DNA of 64,000 bases, from contig NZ_CP031946.1 in NCBI RefSeq assembly GCF_003443535.1, forward strand, positions 1,674,001-1,738,000, written 5' to 3'. Numbering within the stretch: position 1 is the stretch's first letter; the number at the start of each line of letters is the position of its first letter. Shown here piece by piece: positions 17,328 through 25,702 of this stretch. The stretch is from Ruegeria sp. AD91A (GTDB lineage: Bacteria > Pseudomonadota > Alphaproteobacteria > Rhodobacterales > Rhodobacteraceae). Below the pieces are notes generated by a model. That model had not been told where the DNA came from and ran no database searches. It saw nothing but the letters and a program-made list of their open reading frames with translations. The position numbers and the translations under genes are program-made.

Positions 17328-17981
17328 CTATAGCGAAAATGCACACTCCGCCGAAAAACTCTCTAGTATCGGTGCACTGGCGTTGAAGGCATCCCGCCAG
17401 CTGACGCGGCCACCGGCCTTTCGACCGATCCGCACAGTCCCAACACTGCCTTCGACAAACAGGCAAGCGATCCGGCCGTGTTCCTTGAGCTGATCCAGCA
17501 GGGCCTCGGGAACCCGTTCGATACCGCCCTGCACCATAATTGCATCGTAAGGACCATGCTCAGCCGCGCCCTGTTCCAACGGACCGACGTGGATGATGGC
17601 GTTGTCCACATCCGCCTCAGCCAGAAGGCTTTGCGCCTCGGACGCCAGCGAGTCGTCGCTTTCCACACCCACAACCAATTGGGCCATACGCGCGGCAACC
17701 GCCGTGGAATACCCTGTTGCCGGAGCGATATCGAGAACCATCTCATCGTTTGAAATGTTAAGCGCGTCCAGCATTTTAGCCAACGTTCTCGGCTCTAGCA
17801 TACAGCGCCCATTACCCAGATCGATTACGCCGTCGACATAAGCAGCCTCACGCTGCGCATCAGGTACGAAGTTTTCGCGCGGGACATTCAGCATCGCCTC
17901 AATGATCGGGAACTTTGTAACATCCGAAGGTCGGATTTGCGTGTCAACCATAGTGCGGCGCCGGGCTGCGAAATCTGTCAT
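17328..17981 (-). CDS. protein-L-isoaspartate methyltransferase-like protein
   Basis: A 217-aa SAM-dependent methyltransferase-fold protein. The start is placed at the ATG at 17981 (MTDFAARRRTMVDTQIRPSDV), which has GAGAGATCC upstream; the open frame extends further but upstream residues look non-coding. The SAM motif reads VLDIAPATGYSTAV, and the region that in true Pcm holds the substrate-binding ISAP segment reads CMLEPRTLAKML. It therefore belongs to the divergent Pcm-like group found upstream of tolC in alphaproteobacteria and may not repair isoaspartate. It is probably cotranscribed with tolC. Confidence 0.8.
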   Translation of the reverse strand: MTDFAARRRTMVDTQIRPSDVTKFPIIEAMLNVPRENFVPDAQREAAYVDGVIDLGNGRCMLEPRTLAKMLDALNISNDEMVLDIAPATGYSTAVAARMAQLVVGVESDDSLASEAQSLLAEADVDNAIIHVGPLEQGAAEHGPYDAIMVQGGIERVPEALLDQLKEHGRIACLFVEGSVGTVRIGRKAGGRVSWRDAFNASAPILESFSAECAFSL

Positions 17982-18207
17982 AGGATCTCTCGTGTCATTC
18001 CCAAAGTTACCCGGCTTGTGCCACATCCTGAAGCGGCCAGCAACGGCCCTGTTGACGCAACTCGCCTGCGCCTGCGCGTTTGCCGTCGCGGGTTTTGGTA
18101 AATTTTGAATCCATACGTCAAAATTGCGCGCAATCCTCTGGACGCCCCTTCGGAAAGCTGCTAAAACCCCACGCACACCACGGCAAGTATTTGATTTTAC
18201 TTGAAAA

Positions 18208-18281
18208 GGCGAGTTGGCGGAGTGGTGACGCAGCGGATTGCAAATCCGTGTACACCGGTTCGATTCCGGTACTCGCCTCCA
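18208..18281 (+). tRNA. tRNA-Cys (GCA)
   Basis: A full cloverleaf: acceptor strands GGCGAGT / ACTCGCC, discriminator T and encoded CCA at 18279-18281, T-arm CCGGTTCGATTCCGG, and anticodon GCA at 18240-18242. An integrase gene starts 75 bases downstream, so this tRNA is the probable attachment target of the island to its right. Confidence 0.95.
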
Positions 18282-18304
18282 CACATCCTCATTGTGTTTT
18301 TTCT
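18281..18304 (+). terminator. terminator after tRNA-Cys
   Basis: A short inverted repeat ACACA / TGTGT with a 7-base loop followed by a run of six or more T, immediately after the tRNA CCA end. Confidence 0.6.
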
Positions 18305-18356
18305 CAAGATATTAGACACTTGGAGTATCTCACGGAGGATACTTTGGAGGATACAA

Positions 18357-19679
18357 GTGCTTGACTACCCCGCGACGACCTTGGCGAAGAACAAAGGCAA
18401 GTATTACGTTCTCCTGACGATCCCCTCCGAGCTTCGCCCGCATTTCAACGGCAGGAAGCAACTCAAGAAGTCCACGGGTACAAGTGATTTGGCTGATGCC
18501 AAGCGCAGGCAGCACAACATATCTGCTGATCTTTATGCCCAACTGGATAGCTGCAAGCCTGATCCGCGCGACGTGATCAGTGATCTACTCGGCTGGATCG
18601 GTGACGCCGACGAGGTTCAACGCATGGAGGACATCGGGGAACTTGAGGACCTCATCAAGTACCACAAGAACCTCGAATACGGTGAGAATGAAGAAAACGA
18701 CGTTGCTGTCGAGGTGGTCAACGAGCAGGCCATAGAAGCTCTCAAGGTCTACCAAGAGTGGAAGGCAGGCGGCGCCGAGCGCACGGCGGCATCGGGAACA
18801 GTTTACCTCGCCAGCGCCTCTAAGGAGTACCTTGAGACCAATCCGTACAGCACGATCAAGACTCAGCGCGAAGCAGAACACGCCCTTGAGCAGTTCAAGG
18901 ACTTCGCGGGAGATATTGCCCTATCTGACGTCACTGCGGTGATGGTTCACGAGTTCGCGGAGGATGTGGGTGCATCAAAAAGCCGAAAGACCATCGACAA
19001 GAAGATCGGCTACGTCCGGCGAATGTTTGACCACGCAGTACGCAAAGGCTGGGTCCCTCACAACGTGTTCGCCGGGATCAAGCTGGACAAGAATCTCGGA
19101 ACCAAAAAGCAAAGCTACACACCGTTCACCACGAGAGAACTCAAGGCTCTCTTTGCGCAGCGTATGGAGCCTCATCTGCGATCCCTACTGTCGATCCTAG
19201 CCACCACCGGCATGAGGCTCGACGAGGCCGCTCTATTGACTTGGGAGGACGTCAAACAGGATGAGGAACAAGGTGTTCTCTATTTCGACTTGACGGGTGC
19301 TATCGTGAAGAACTCGGGGTCCAAGCGAAGGGTACCGGTCCACCCTGCCCTAACATGGATCGAGACGGGTAAAGTCGGCCAGATGTTCCCTGAGTTCTCG
19401 CGCGACCGCGACGGTAAGACACAGGGTCCTGCCTCCAAGGCACTGATGCCGTGGGTACGCAGGGTCACTGAGGACCCGACAAAGGTCATTCACTCACTTC
19501 GAGGGAACTTCAAGGACATGCTGAGGGATGCTGGTGTGTCGAAGGAGATCAACGACTTCATCACTGGACACGGTTCGGGCGACGTGGCCGGGTCCTACGG
19601 AGAAGGCCCGAGCTTGAAGGTTCGGAAAGAAGCAATCGAGCGATTGAATTTTGACTACATCGTAGAGGCAGGCGACTGA
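18357..19679 (+). CDS. tyrosine site-specific integrase
   Basis: A 440-aa phage-type integrase that would recombine the element into the adjacent tRNA-Cys. The GTG at 18357 is chosen because GGAGG lies 6 bases upstream; the frame extends back through the tRNA without a better start. The N-terminal part (KYYVLLTIPSELRPHFNGRK) resembles DUF6538-type integrase N termini. A SAM-like core-binding domain spans about 150-240. The catalytic domain has the first Arg in TTGMRLDEAALLTW, HxxR in VIHSLRGNF, GHG later, and Tyr in VAGSYGEG near the C terminus. All catalytic residues are present, so it may be active. Confidence 0.93.
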   Translation: MLDYPATTLAKNKGKYYVLLTIPSELRPHFNGRKQLKKSTGTSDLADAKRRQHNISADLYAQLDSCKPDPRDVISDLLGWIGDADEVQRMEDIGELEDLIKYHKNLEYGENEENDVAVEVVNEQAIEALKVYQEWKAGGAERTAASGTVYLASASKEYLETNPYSTIKTQREAEHALEQFKDFAGDIALSDVTAVMVHEFAEDVGASKSRKTIDKKIGYVRRMFDHAVRKGWVPHNVFAGIKLDKNLGTKKQSYTPFTTRELKALFAQRMEPHLRSLLSILATTGMRLDEAALLTWEDVKQDEEQGVLYFDLTGAIVKNSGSKRRVPVHPALTWIETGKVGQMFPEFSRDRDGKTQGPASKALMPWVRRVTEDPTKVIHSLRGNFKDMLRDAGVSKEINDFITGHGSGDVAGSYGEGPSLKVRKEAIERLNFDYIVEAGD

Positions 19680-19729
19680 GCGAGGAACGATAACGTCCAA
19701 GGACGGGGTTCAGAGAGCCCAATTCAAGC

Positions 19730-20299
19730 CTATCGCTTTCTCCCAACCACCTGCCAGAATTTCTTCGTGTCGGCAGACATCTCAATTTCTGTAGTGGCTC
19801 GCTTCATGCACGCTCTCCAAATTCCCCTTGGGACGTGAGGATAACGCTGTGCAGCAGCATCGTACCTCATTGAAATTTCTTCGATGTAGCCCTTTGTAAT
19901 CTCCTTATTAGTAAGTTCTTTTTCAATTGATCTCTTTAAGGATGAGAACTCATTACCACCCTGTTTGTGTTGTTCTGCGCGTTCTTGAAAACGAACTAGA
20001 TAATGAACAGCTGAAGACAACACCGTCAAAAGACTTGCGATGGGAAGTAAATAATCGGACCAAGCCAGGTCAGCTGTGTCGATACCGTTCCTTATCAATT
20101 CGTTGTTTGAAAGAAAGAGTACGCTGATGGCGGCAACCATATTGAAAATCGTAAGTGCAGCGTGCCAACGACGGTATTTATCTGACGCTACATAGTGCGC
20201 TAAACTTGCTCGCCACATTCGGTTCTGCCAAAGCTTAACGAGTTCAATTTTTGCACAGGCCGCTTCAAATTCTTCCTCAAATTCAGACCCTTGAGACAT
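19730..20299 (-). CDS. SLATT-domain membrane protein
   Basis: A 189-aa protein with two adjacent membrane helices: about 47-65 (LTIFNMVAAISVLFLS) and 83-102 (LLPIASLLTVLSSAVHYL). They are preceded by WQNRMWRASLAHYVASDKYRRWH and followed by RFQERAEQHKQGGNEFSSLKRSIE. The Trp...His pattern, two helices, and F-x-x-x-A-E-x-H...L-x-R-x-I run match the SLATT family, predicted pore-forming effectors linked to nucleotide-signalling and other bacterial conflict systems. GAGGA precedes the ATG. No nucleotide cyclase or SLOG partner was found beside it; its neighbours are an integrase and a Sel1-repeat gene. A defence role is inference. Confidence 0.75.
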   Translation of the reverse strand: MSQGSEFEEEFEAACAKIELVKLWQNRMWRASLAHYVASDKYRRWHAALTIFNMVAAISVLFLSNNELIRNGIDTADLAWSDYLLPIASLLTVLSSAVHYLVRFQERAEQHKQGGNEFSSLKRSIEKELTNKEITKGYIEEISMRYDAAAQRYPHVPRGIWRACMKRATTEIEMSADTKKFWQVVGRKR

Positions 20300-20375
20300 C
20301 TATATCCTCACCAGTAAACACCTCCACAGAGTAGTCATATCGGGTGGATGGTCAATGTGAGGCTGTTCATCGAAA

Positions 20376-20399
20376 AAGGAAGGAGCCATTGCGGCTCCC
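20376..20399 (-). terminator. leftward Rho-independent terminator
   Basis: Stem GGAGCC / GGCTCC with a 5-base loop. Read leftward it is followed by TTCCTTTTT. It lies 18 bases beyond the stop of the small leftward ORF at 20417-20668 and supports that ORF being, or having been, a real gene. Confidence 0.65.
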
Positions 20400-20416
20400 T
20401 CCAAGTTCTTCATCCG

Positions 20417-20668
20417 TCACTCTTTCAGCAAATCCTCGAACGTCCTGCGCTTCACCCGCACAGTTCCACCGCCAGCCTTCACCGGGAACAACTCACGGTT
20501 CCGCCTGACCTGCTCCTTCAAGAGTTCACCCTGACCTTTCTTTTCGGCCTTGATGATCTCCTGCAGTTGCTTGAACTCACCCTGAGCGGCCTTGCGATAC
20601 GGAATGAGGTTTTTGACTTTTTGGATACCTTTGCTAAGAAATATTCTAACGGCCCAACATGTCCTCAT
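20417..20668 (-). CDS. short Lys/Glu-rich ORF, probably the 3' remnant of a gene
   Basis: About 83 codons from an ATG at 20668 that lacks a ribosome binding site. The last 60 residues are coding-like and charged (for example EFKQLQEIIKAEKKGQGELL, then VKRRTFEDLLKE at the end), while the first 20 look arbitrary. A terminator follows directly. The simplest reading is the tail of a longer gene whose 5' part was lost when the Sel1-repeat gene region arrived. No family recognised. Confidence 0.4.
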   Translation of the reverse strand: MRTCWAVRIFLSKGIQKVKNLIPYRKAAQGEFKQLQEIIKAEKKGQGELLKEQVRRNRELFPVKAGGGTVRVKRRTFEDLLKE

Positions 20669-20684
20669 GCGAAAAAGGGAAAGT

Positions 20685-22988
20685 GTGACGGTTGACAAAA
20701 ACAGACTTAGCGTAGGATTTCAAATACGATCCTTGTTTCTCAAATGCTACGGTTCTCTACGTGGCTTTGCGAGCCACGTAGCTGATATAATCACTGTCAG
20801 CGTTGTAATAAGTTTTTTTGCCGGTTTAGCGGTGGCATATTTCCCTGCGCTCTATGAAAGGTCACTCGACTCTGTATGCAAATGGGATGGTGTCTTTGAG
20901 CACTATGGGCCGTGCAAGCTTCGGGCAAACGAGGAGAAGCTTCGAAAGGCCAATAAACTCCTGTTTGAGCAGGGCCGCGGAAATGAGGCACTTGCTCTTT
21001 TCCAGCAGCTTTCAGAAGACGATCACCCCATCGCAATTGGGATGGTTGCGTTTATCAAAGGAACTGGCTTTTCTGGATTAGAGCGCGATTTGGACGCTGC
21101 AAGAGAGATTGCAAAGAGCGTAAGAAATGAACTCGCGACCGGAGAGCCGGAAAACGGGCAGCAACTTTTTTTGCAGGCGACAATTGAACACTTTTTGGAT
21201 GGTGATCCGGAACTGAGTCTAGAGAACTTTATTAAGTTAAGAGAAGCTGCTTCCCGCGGTTTTTCTCACGCCAGTTATGTAGTAGCGGTGCAATACTTTA
21301 ATGGCGGAGCCGTCAAGGCCAGTCGTGATCGCTTCTTTGACAACATGTTGGTAGCAGCAGAGGCAGAGCATGTTTTAGCCATGGAAGCCATTGGGGACGC
21401 CTTTCGAAATGGAATAGGCACCGACCCCTCACCTTCCAGTGCACGAAAGTGGTATGAACGCGCCTCAACAGCCGGCTCATCCACCAGTCAGAGAAAGATC
21501 GGAGAAATGGTTGCTGAAGGTTTGATAGGTGAAGGTGGGCTTGGTGCTTCAGTAAGTATTTTTGAAGTAGCCGGATCTATGGGAGATGCGTTAAGCTCCG
21601 TTCTTGCGGAACGAATAAAATTCGATTTGGGCCTAACTGATGAGCCGTCGGAAGTCATACTAAAAAAACTTAGTGAGTTTGCCGATCAGGAAATTGCAGA
21701 AGCAAATTTCTTGCTCGGCCATGTCTGGCTTAATGGATACCTGACTAACTCCAAACAAACGTTTGACATCGAGCGCGATCCGAAACTTGCTGCAACTTAC
21801 TTCGAACGTTCGTTGCCGACCTCAAATAATGCACACGTTTTCTTGGCAGAAATCTATTCAGGGATGCATTCAAGCACTACCGTTGACTTTGCGTTGGCCG
21901 CTGAGCATGCACAAAAGTGCATTGACAGTTCTTCCAAGTACTCAATGGGCTGCAAAGCGCTTTTGGCCTGGCTCAACTTGGAAGGTCTCGGGGTGCCAAA
22001 AGACATTGGTAAAGCAGAGGCTCTTGCTCGCGAAGAATATGAAGCAGGCGGCGTTTTTGGTGCAGTTACACTAAGCAATGCCATCAAGGTCCGCGCAGGA
22101 GAGAACGACAAATCTGCAAATCAAGAGAGGCTTACTGTTCTTCTCGATGCGATTGAGAAAGTGCCAACTCACGCTCATGCACACCTACATTTGGCTTGGC
22201 TCTACGAGCTAGGACCGCCTGGAATTCAACACAACCAAGAACTTGCGTACGAGCATTTTAGAATTTCGGCTGACTACGGTATACCAGTCGCGTCTTGTAA
22301 CACTGGCTTCTGTTTGCTCAAGGGAAACGGTACGGAAAAAGATGTTGCGGCTGCGATCCCCTACCTTGAAGCCGCGGCGAGAGAGGGCCTCGTCCCCCCG
22401 TTGAAGCACCTATTCGAAGTTCTTGAAACTGAGAGCGGGCACGATCTAACACGTGACCGCCTTTATCAGATACGGGACGAAGGCCTTGAAAGGCTGAAAT
22501 CTAAAGCTCTGCAGTCCGCTTGCACGGCCAACGCGCTAGGTAAGCGATATGAAAAAGGTGAGCTTTTAGAAAGCATTGACTTGTCCGAAGCCAATCGTTG
22601 GTACGAAGTATCGGCAACACTCGGTTCACTCTCAGGTAAGTACAACTATGGTCGCCTGAATACCGGACACATTTTTGAGCGCCGCAACCCAGGGGACGGC
22701 CTTAGAGCACTCGAAGACGCAGTCGAATTAGGGTCAGCTGAAGCAGCACTTTGGCTTGCCTATCTTTACCTAAATGGTGACATTGTGGATGAAGACGAGG
22801 TAACTGCAAAATCATGGTTGAACGAAGCAGAAGAGCTCGGTGCCGCAATAGATGATCAACTTATTCTATCAGAACTCCCTTCCTCCTGGGTATTAGCGTT
22901 CCAAGGTAGAGTTATGGGGTGTGATGGCAGTATATCTGAACGTGATTTACTGGAGGATGTGACTGGCATAGCATCCCTTTCCGAATGA
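20685..22988 (+). CDS. membrane-anchored Sel1/TPR-like repeat protein, 767 aa
   Basis: The start is set at the GTG at 20685, which has AGGGA just upstream; the frame is open from 20592 without a better site. One membrane helix lies near residues 37-57 (ITVSVVISFFAGLAVAYF), followed by a mostly helical domain of about 700 residues. Degenerate Sel1-like repeats are visible, such as AMEAIGDAFRNGIGTDPSP followed by ARKWYERA, LLAWLNLEGLGVPKDIGKAE, ASCNTGFCLLKGNGTEKDVA and ALWLAYLYLNGDIVDEDE. Such repeats bind protein partners. GC is lower than in the core genome. It lies next to the SLATT gene, divergent from it, and may scaffold a membrane complex; function is unknown. Confidence 0.75.
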   Translation: MTVDKNRLSVGFQIRSLFLKCYGSLRGFASHVADIITVSVVISFFAGLAVAYFPALYERSLDSVCKWDGVFEHYGPCKLRANEEKLRKANKLLFEQGRGNEALALFQQLSEDDHPIAIGMVAFIKGTGFSGLERDLDAAREIAKSVRNELATGEPENGQQLFLQATIEHFLDGDPELSLENFIKLREAASRGFSHASYVVAVQYFNGGAVKASRDRFFDNMLVAAEAEHVLAMEAIGDAFRNGIGTDPSPSSARKWYERASTAGSSTSQRKIGEMVAEGLIGEGGLGASVSIFEVAGSMGDALSSVLAERIKFDLGLTDEPSEVILKKLSEFADQEIAEANFLLGHVWLNGYLTNSKQTFDIERDPKLAATYFERSLPTSNNAHVFLAEIYSGMHSSTTVDFALAAEHAQKCIDSSSKYSMGCKALLAWLNLEGLGVPKDIGKAEALAREEYEAGGVFGAVTLSNAIKVRAGENDKSANQERLTVLLDAIEKVPTHAHAHLHLAWLYELGPPGIQHNQELAYEHFRISADYGIPVASCNTGFCLLKGNGTEKDVAAAIPYLEAAAREGLVPPLKHLFEVLETESGHDLTRDRLYQIRDEGLERLKSKALQSACTANALGKRYEKGELLESIDLSEANRWYEVSATLGSLSGKYNYGRLNTGHIFERRNPGDGLRALEDAVELGSAEAALWLAYLYLNGDIVDEDEVTAKSWLNEAEELGAAIDDQLILSELPSSWVLAFQGRVMGCDGSISERDLLEDVTGIASLSE

Positions 22989-23003
22989 CTAGCACTTTGC
23001 CGC

Positions 23004-23141
23004 CTAAAAACTCTCAGCGTGAACTCTACGAACCTCCTCAGCGCGACCCGCGCCGAACACAGAGTTGAACGCGGGGGCCACTGTCGGGTTGGCGACCAGC
23101 TTATCGATGGCCGCTTGGGGAATAAGTTCATAATCAGTCAT
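23004..23141 (-). CDS. small ORF, 45 aa, with phage-tail-like C-terminal motif
   Basis: Starts MTDYELIPQAAIDKLVANP and contains FNSVFGAGRAEEV. The ANP...FxxVFGAG arrangement recalls the tails of small proteins often found near integrases and phage structural genes. The ATG overlaps the stop of the ORF upstream (TATGACTGA). Composition is coding-like but there is no clear ribosome binding site, so translational coupling or a decayed gene are both possible. Confidence 0.45.
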   Translation of the reverse strand: MTDYELIPQAAIDKLVANPTVAPAFNSVFGAGRAEEVRRVHAESF

Positions 23142-23238
23142 AGTTACCGTACCGATCTTTCTCGAGGGCATCTTCTAACTCCCTCAGATTTGCTTCGTAG
23201 ATTTGGACTAACGCTTCTCGCGCTTGTTCAAAGGACAC
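23134..23238 (-). CDS. small ORF, 34 aa, charged helix
   Basis: Runs from a GTG at 23238 and reads SFEQAREALVQIYEANLREL, then EDALEKDRYGNYD. This is a strongly helix-forming, heptad-like sequence unlikely in random DNA. It overlaps the 3' end of the ATPase remnant by about 31 bases in another frame, and its stop overlaps the ATG of the 45-aa ORF. It may be a small coupled gene or part of an older gene left after rearrangement. Confidence 0.4.
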   Translation of the reverse strand: MSFEQAREALVQIYEANLRELEDALEKDRYGNYD

Positions 23239-24410
23239 CACCGTGCGACAATTCCATCAAGATCGTTGGCTTCAAGTGCAGTGTTTAGGTTATCTATTTC
23301 AGCGTGAAAAGTTGTTTCGGCCCCAATTTCAATTGTACCGCCTCTTGTCTCCCTAATCTGACGCCAATCAGGCAGGCTGCTAAGCAGGTTGTTTCTTGCC
23401 GTTTTTTCAGCACGGCGAGCAGCAAGTGTTTCCTTGGTGTTCTGGTCAAGAACGGCCAACGCTGCATCCCTTGTACGACTTGCAAGTTCTTCAGCGTCAC
23501 CGCCGTACATTTCGGCTTGAACTTGAGCCATTTCATTTATCGAACGATACGAGTAAAAAATGGATTCAATTGAACAGACATCAAGCGGGAATACATTCTG
23601 AGCTTCGAGGGCCAAAACTTCTTCGTCGGATCGGTCATCTCTATCAATTAAACCGACGGGGCTGAGCCAGTGTAGTTCTTTCGATCCTGCCAGCCCGATT
23701 ACTGATCGTTCGACATCTCGGCAACTTCCGCGTGGAACGACTGACAAGTTGGGAAACAAAGCAGAAACAAGCGGAAAGTCTAAACTCCGAGCTTCGTCGC
23801 CCTCTATAAACAATAGTCTTCGCCGGGCGCCAAGGAGTGCCCTCCTAATGTCGTCAGGTACTTCGATGCCAGGTTCTAGAATATCGACATCCCAACCAGA
23901 AGCAGCCGATCCATTCCAACTACAGTTACGCACGATGACAACTCTCGCATCGGGAGTGCTGTTAGGGAGTTCAGGTTCATGAGTAGCTACTACGAAACGA
24001 CAATCTTTACGCCTTTCAAAGAGGGCGGATAGCATCGGTTCCGTTATTGCGCGATGCAAATGCCTTTCAGGTTCATCTATCAGGAACAAAGTGCCTGGCC
24101 TAGCAGTAAGCACTTGTCCAGCCAACATAACTGCATTTCGTTCGCCGTCTGAAAGTTGTGTGATACTGAAAGTGGCTTGGCCATCATGGCTTGCGAGAAT
24201 GTCACCGTCATCGTTTATGGAAAGTTGGACCGACAAAGAGCTAAATGCCAAAATGTCATTCATAGCTTCCAAAGGCGATGGCAGCTTTGCCGCTGTTGCA
24301 GCTTCCTGGACCTGGTCAGTTTTCAGTAGTTGGAGTACATCTCTCGAGAGCTTGTTTTGCGCATTAGCAAGGTCGAACAAAGCGACCTGCGAACGATGTT
24401 GCGCGTAGTC
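23208..24410 (-). pseudogene. 5'-truncated AAA/ABC-type ATPase with TOPRIM-like domain (OLD-like, DUF4435-type)
   Basis: About 400 codons of the C-terminal part. The ATPase signature and Walker B are present in ITQLSDGERNAVMLAGQVL and LFLIDEPERHLH, and the switch His in VVATHEPE. A TOPRIM/DUF4435-like nuclease domain follows (LLFIEGDEARSL, GLIDRDDRSDEE). The whole N-terminal half with Walker A is missing. In-frame coding-like sequence (KDDYAQHRSQVALFDLANAQ) continues back to about 24410 and then stops at a junction with a reversed integrase fragment; the frame hits a TAG about 40 bases further on. Overcoming-lysogenization-defect type ATPases act in phage defence, but this copy should be inactive. 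Confidence 0.75.
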
Positions 24411-24950
24411 ATCCTTCCAACACCACGCGAACAGACATTGACGCTGGACCAGCTACGCGCCTTGTATGAGGCCGTACAGTATCAGGGCAAGCCGTGGCGC
24501 CACTTCCTGCAATTGCTCATCCTGACTGGCCAGAGACCCAGCGATCTGATGCAGTTCAACCCGGCTCTGGTGCGCGATCAGTGCATGGTGATCCCGCCTT
24601 CTAAGAACGGCACCAGCCACGTCATACCGTTGGCCGGTCGAGCTTTCGTTCTGGCCGCGATGCAGCCGAACCAGTTTCAGGATTTCAAGACAACCGCACA
24701 CGTCAAACGACGCTGGTTCGTTGACGCATATATCCCCGTCAGGAAGTTCCAGATCAGGGACATACGCAGATCGTTCGCCACGCATCTGTGCGAACACGGC
24801 GCGGATGAAAACGAAGTAGACCGGATATTGAACCATCAGGCCGCAGCAACATCACGCGTGGTTGCACGAACCTACAACCGATCCCGACGCCTGAGACAGC
24901 GCCGGGAAATCATGAACCTGTGGGAAGGGTTGTTGTTTAAGGGTGCATAG
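24411..24950 (+). pseudogene. C-terminal fragment of a tyrosine integrase
   Basis: Encodes only a catalytic domain of about 180 residues: TLTLDQLRALYEAV, the first Arg in LILTGQRPSDLMQF, HxxR replaced by the RDIRRSFATHLCEHG segment, NHQAAATSRV, and the nucleophile region ARTYNRSRRLRQRREIM. N-terminal arm and core-binding domains are absent because the gene is joined to the truncated ATPase at about 24410. It differs from the integrase at 18357, so a second element inserted here and was later damaged. Confidence 0.8.
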
Positions 24951-24990
24951 CGGCATTGACCCGACGCGGAACAAAATTAGAACATGCAGC

Positions 24991-25185
24991 ATGAAAAAAT
25001 GGCCGCGGACGACTCCTTATGACCTGAAATGCAAACTGGAATGTTTGCGCGAGTATCGCAGCAAACCGTCGCTACAAGACGATTGGGTCGCTGTCTTTGA
25101 GTGGTTGATTCAGCACGGCATTGAACCACCAGACCAAGCTTTGCCGACCGAACCGGAACTACGCGGGCCAGTCGGTTACAATTAG
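24991..25185 (+). CDS. small hypothetical protein, 64 aa
   Basis: From the ATG at 24991: MKKWPRTTPYDLKCKLECL, ending LPTEPELRGPVGYN. It is soluble, with two Cys and an amphipathic helix (VAVFEWLIQHGIEPPDQAL). It lies 40 bases after the integrase fragment. No strong ribosome binding site and no known family; composition is coding-like. Confidence 0.5.
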   Translation: MKKWPRTTPYDLKCKLECLREYRSKPSLQDDWVAVFEWLIQHGIEPPDQALPTEPELRGPVGYN

Positions 25186-25291
25186 CTATACTTTTGGATA
25201 GTCCCCTATTCTTATGCCCGCTTATCGGTGTCAGTCATTTCGTGGTAGACATAAGTTGCATAGTCCTATGCGAACCCCTCCTGCGGCCACC

Positions 25292-25361
25292 ATCCCAGTG
25301 CCGTTGGGATTAGCCAGCTTCGCAAAACTCACTCACAGGAACTGCGAAGCTGGTTCTTTTC
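25292..25361 (+). terminator. two hairpins ending in a T-rich run
   Basis: First an ATCCCA / TGGGAT hairpin at 25292-25310, then a strong 11-bp perfect inverted repeat (CCAGCTTCGCA at 25314-25324, TGCGAAGCTGG at 25343-25353) with an 18-base loop followed by TTCTTTTC. It probably terminates rightward transcription from the 64-aa gene or a small RNA. The region 25186-25290 shows nothing else. Confidence 0.6.
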
Positions 25362-25437
25362 TTGGCAACACAATCGTCGTCTTGGACCAAATTCGATCAG
25401 TCACATCATCCATTGCCTCTCAACCGGATGCATGCAC

Positions 25438-25608
25438 CTACTGTGGCAGTTCACCGAAATAGCCGCTCAGGTAAGCTATTATTGCACCTATAACGCCGAC
25501 CACAATCACAATTGAGATTAAAGCACCGCTGCCCCTTGAGTAGTAACCCATCGTCAGTAGCCCGACGACAAAGATGCCAACCAAAAAATAGAGTACAGTG
25601 TTGTCCAT
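25438..25608 (-). CDS. small two-helix membrane protein, 56 aa
   Basis: From the ATG at 25608: MDNTVLYFLVGIFVVGLLTM, a polar turn YYSRGSG, then ALISIVIVVGVIGAIIAYLS and a short polar tail ending GELPQ. The two hydrophobic helices fill almost the whole protein. No clear ribosome binding site. Function unknown; such small proteins can be membrane toxins or regulatory peptides, but there is no evidence for either here. Confidence 0.5.
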   Translation of the reverse strand: MDNTVLYFLVGIFVVGLLTMGYYSRGSGALISIVIVVGVIGAIIAYLSGYFGELPQ

Positions 25609-25675
25609 GACGAAACCCGTGCCGCAATGTCGTTTAGTCACAATATGATAGAATTTCGTGTCATGTCTAACCAAG

Positions 25676-25702
25676 AAAAAGCCCCGCACTATGGCGGGGC
25701 GG
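25676..25702 (-). terminator. leftward Rho-independent terminator
   Basis: Stem GCCCCGC / GCGGGGC around a 6-base loop. Read leftward it is followed by TTTTTCTT. No leftward gene is visible immediately to its right, so it would end an unannotated transcript from the 25.7-26.2 kb region. Confidence 0.65.

Noticed and set aside
18201..18356. Integrase start upstream, inside tRNA-Cys
   Set aside because: The frame is open through the tRNA, but the only good ribosome binding site precedes the GTG at 18357.
25214..25462. 82-codon rightward ORF
   Set aside because: It runs across the hairpin/terminator region and has non-protein-like composition.
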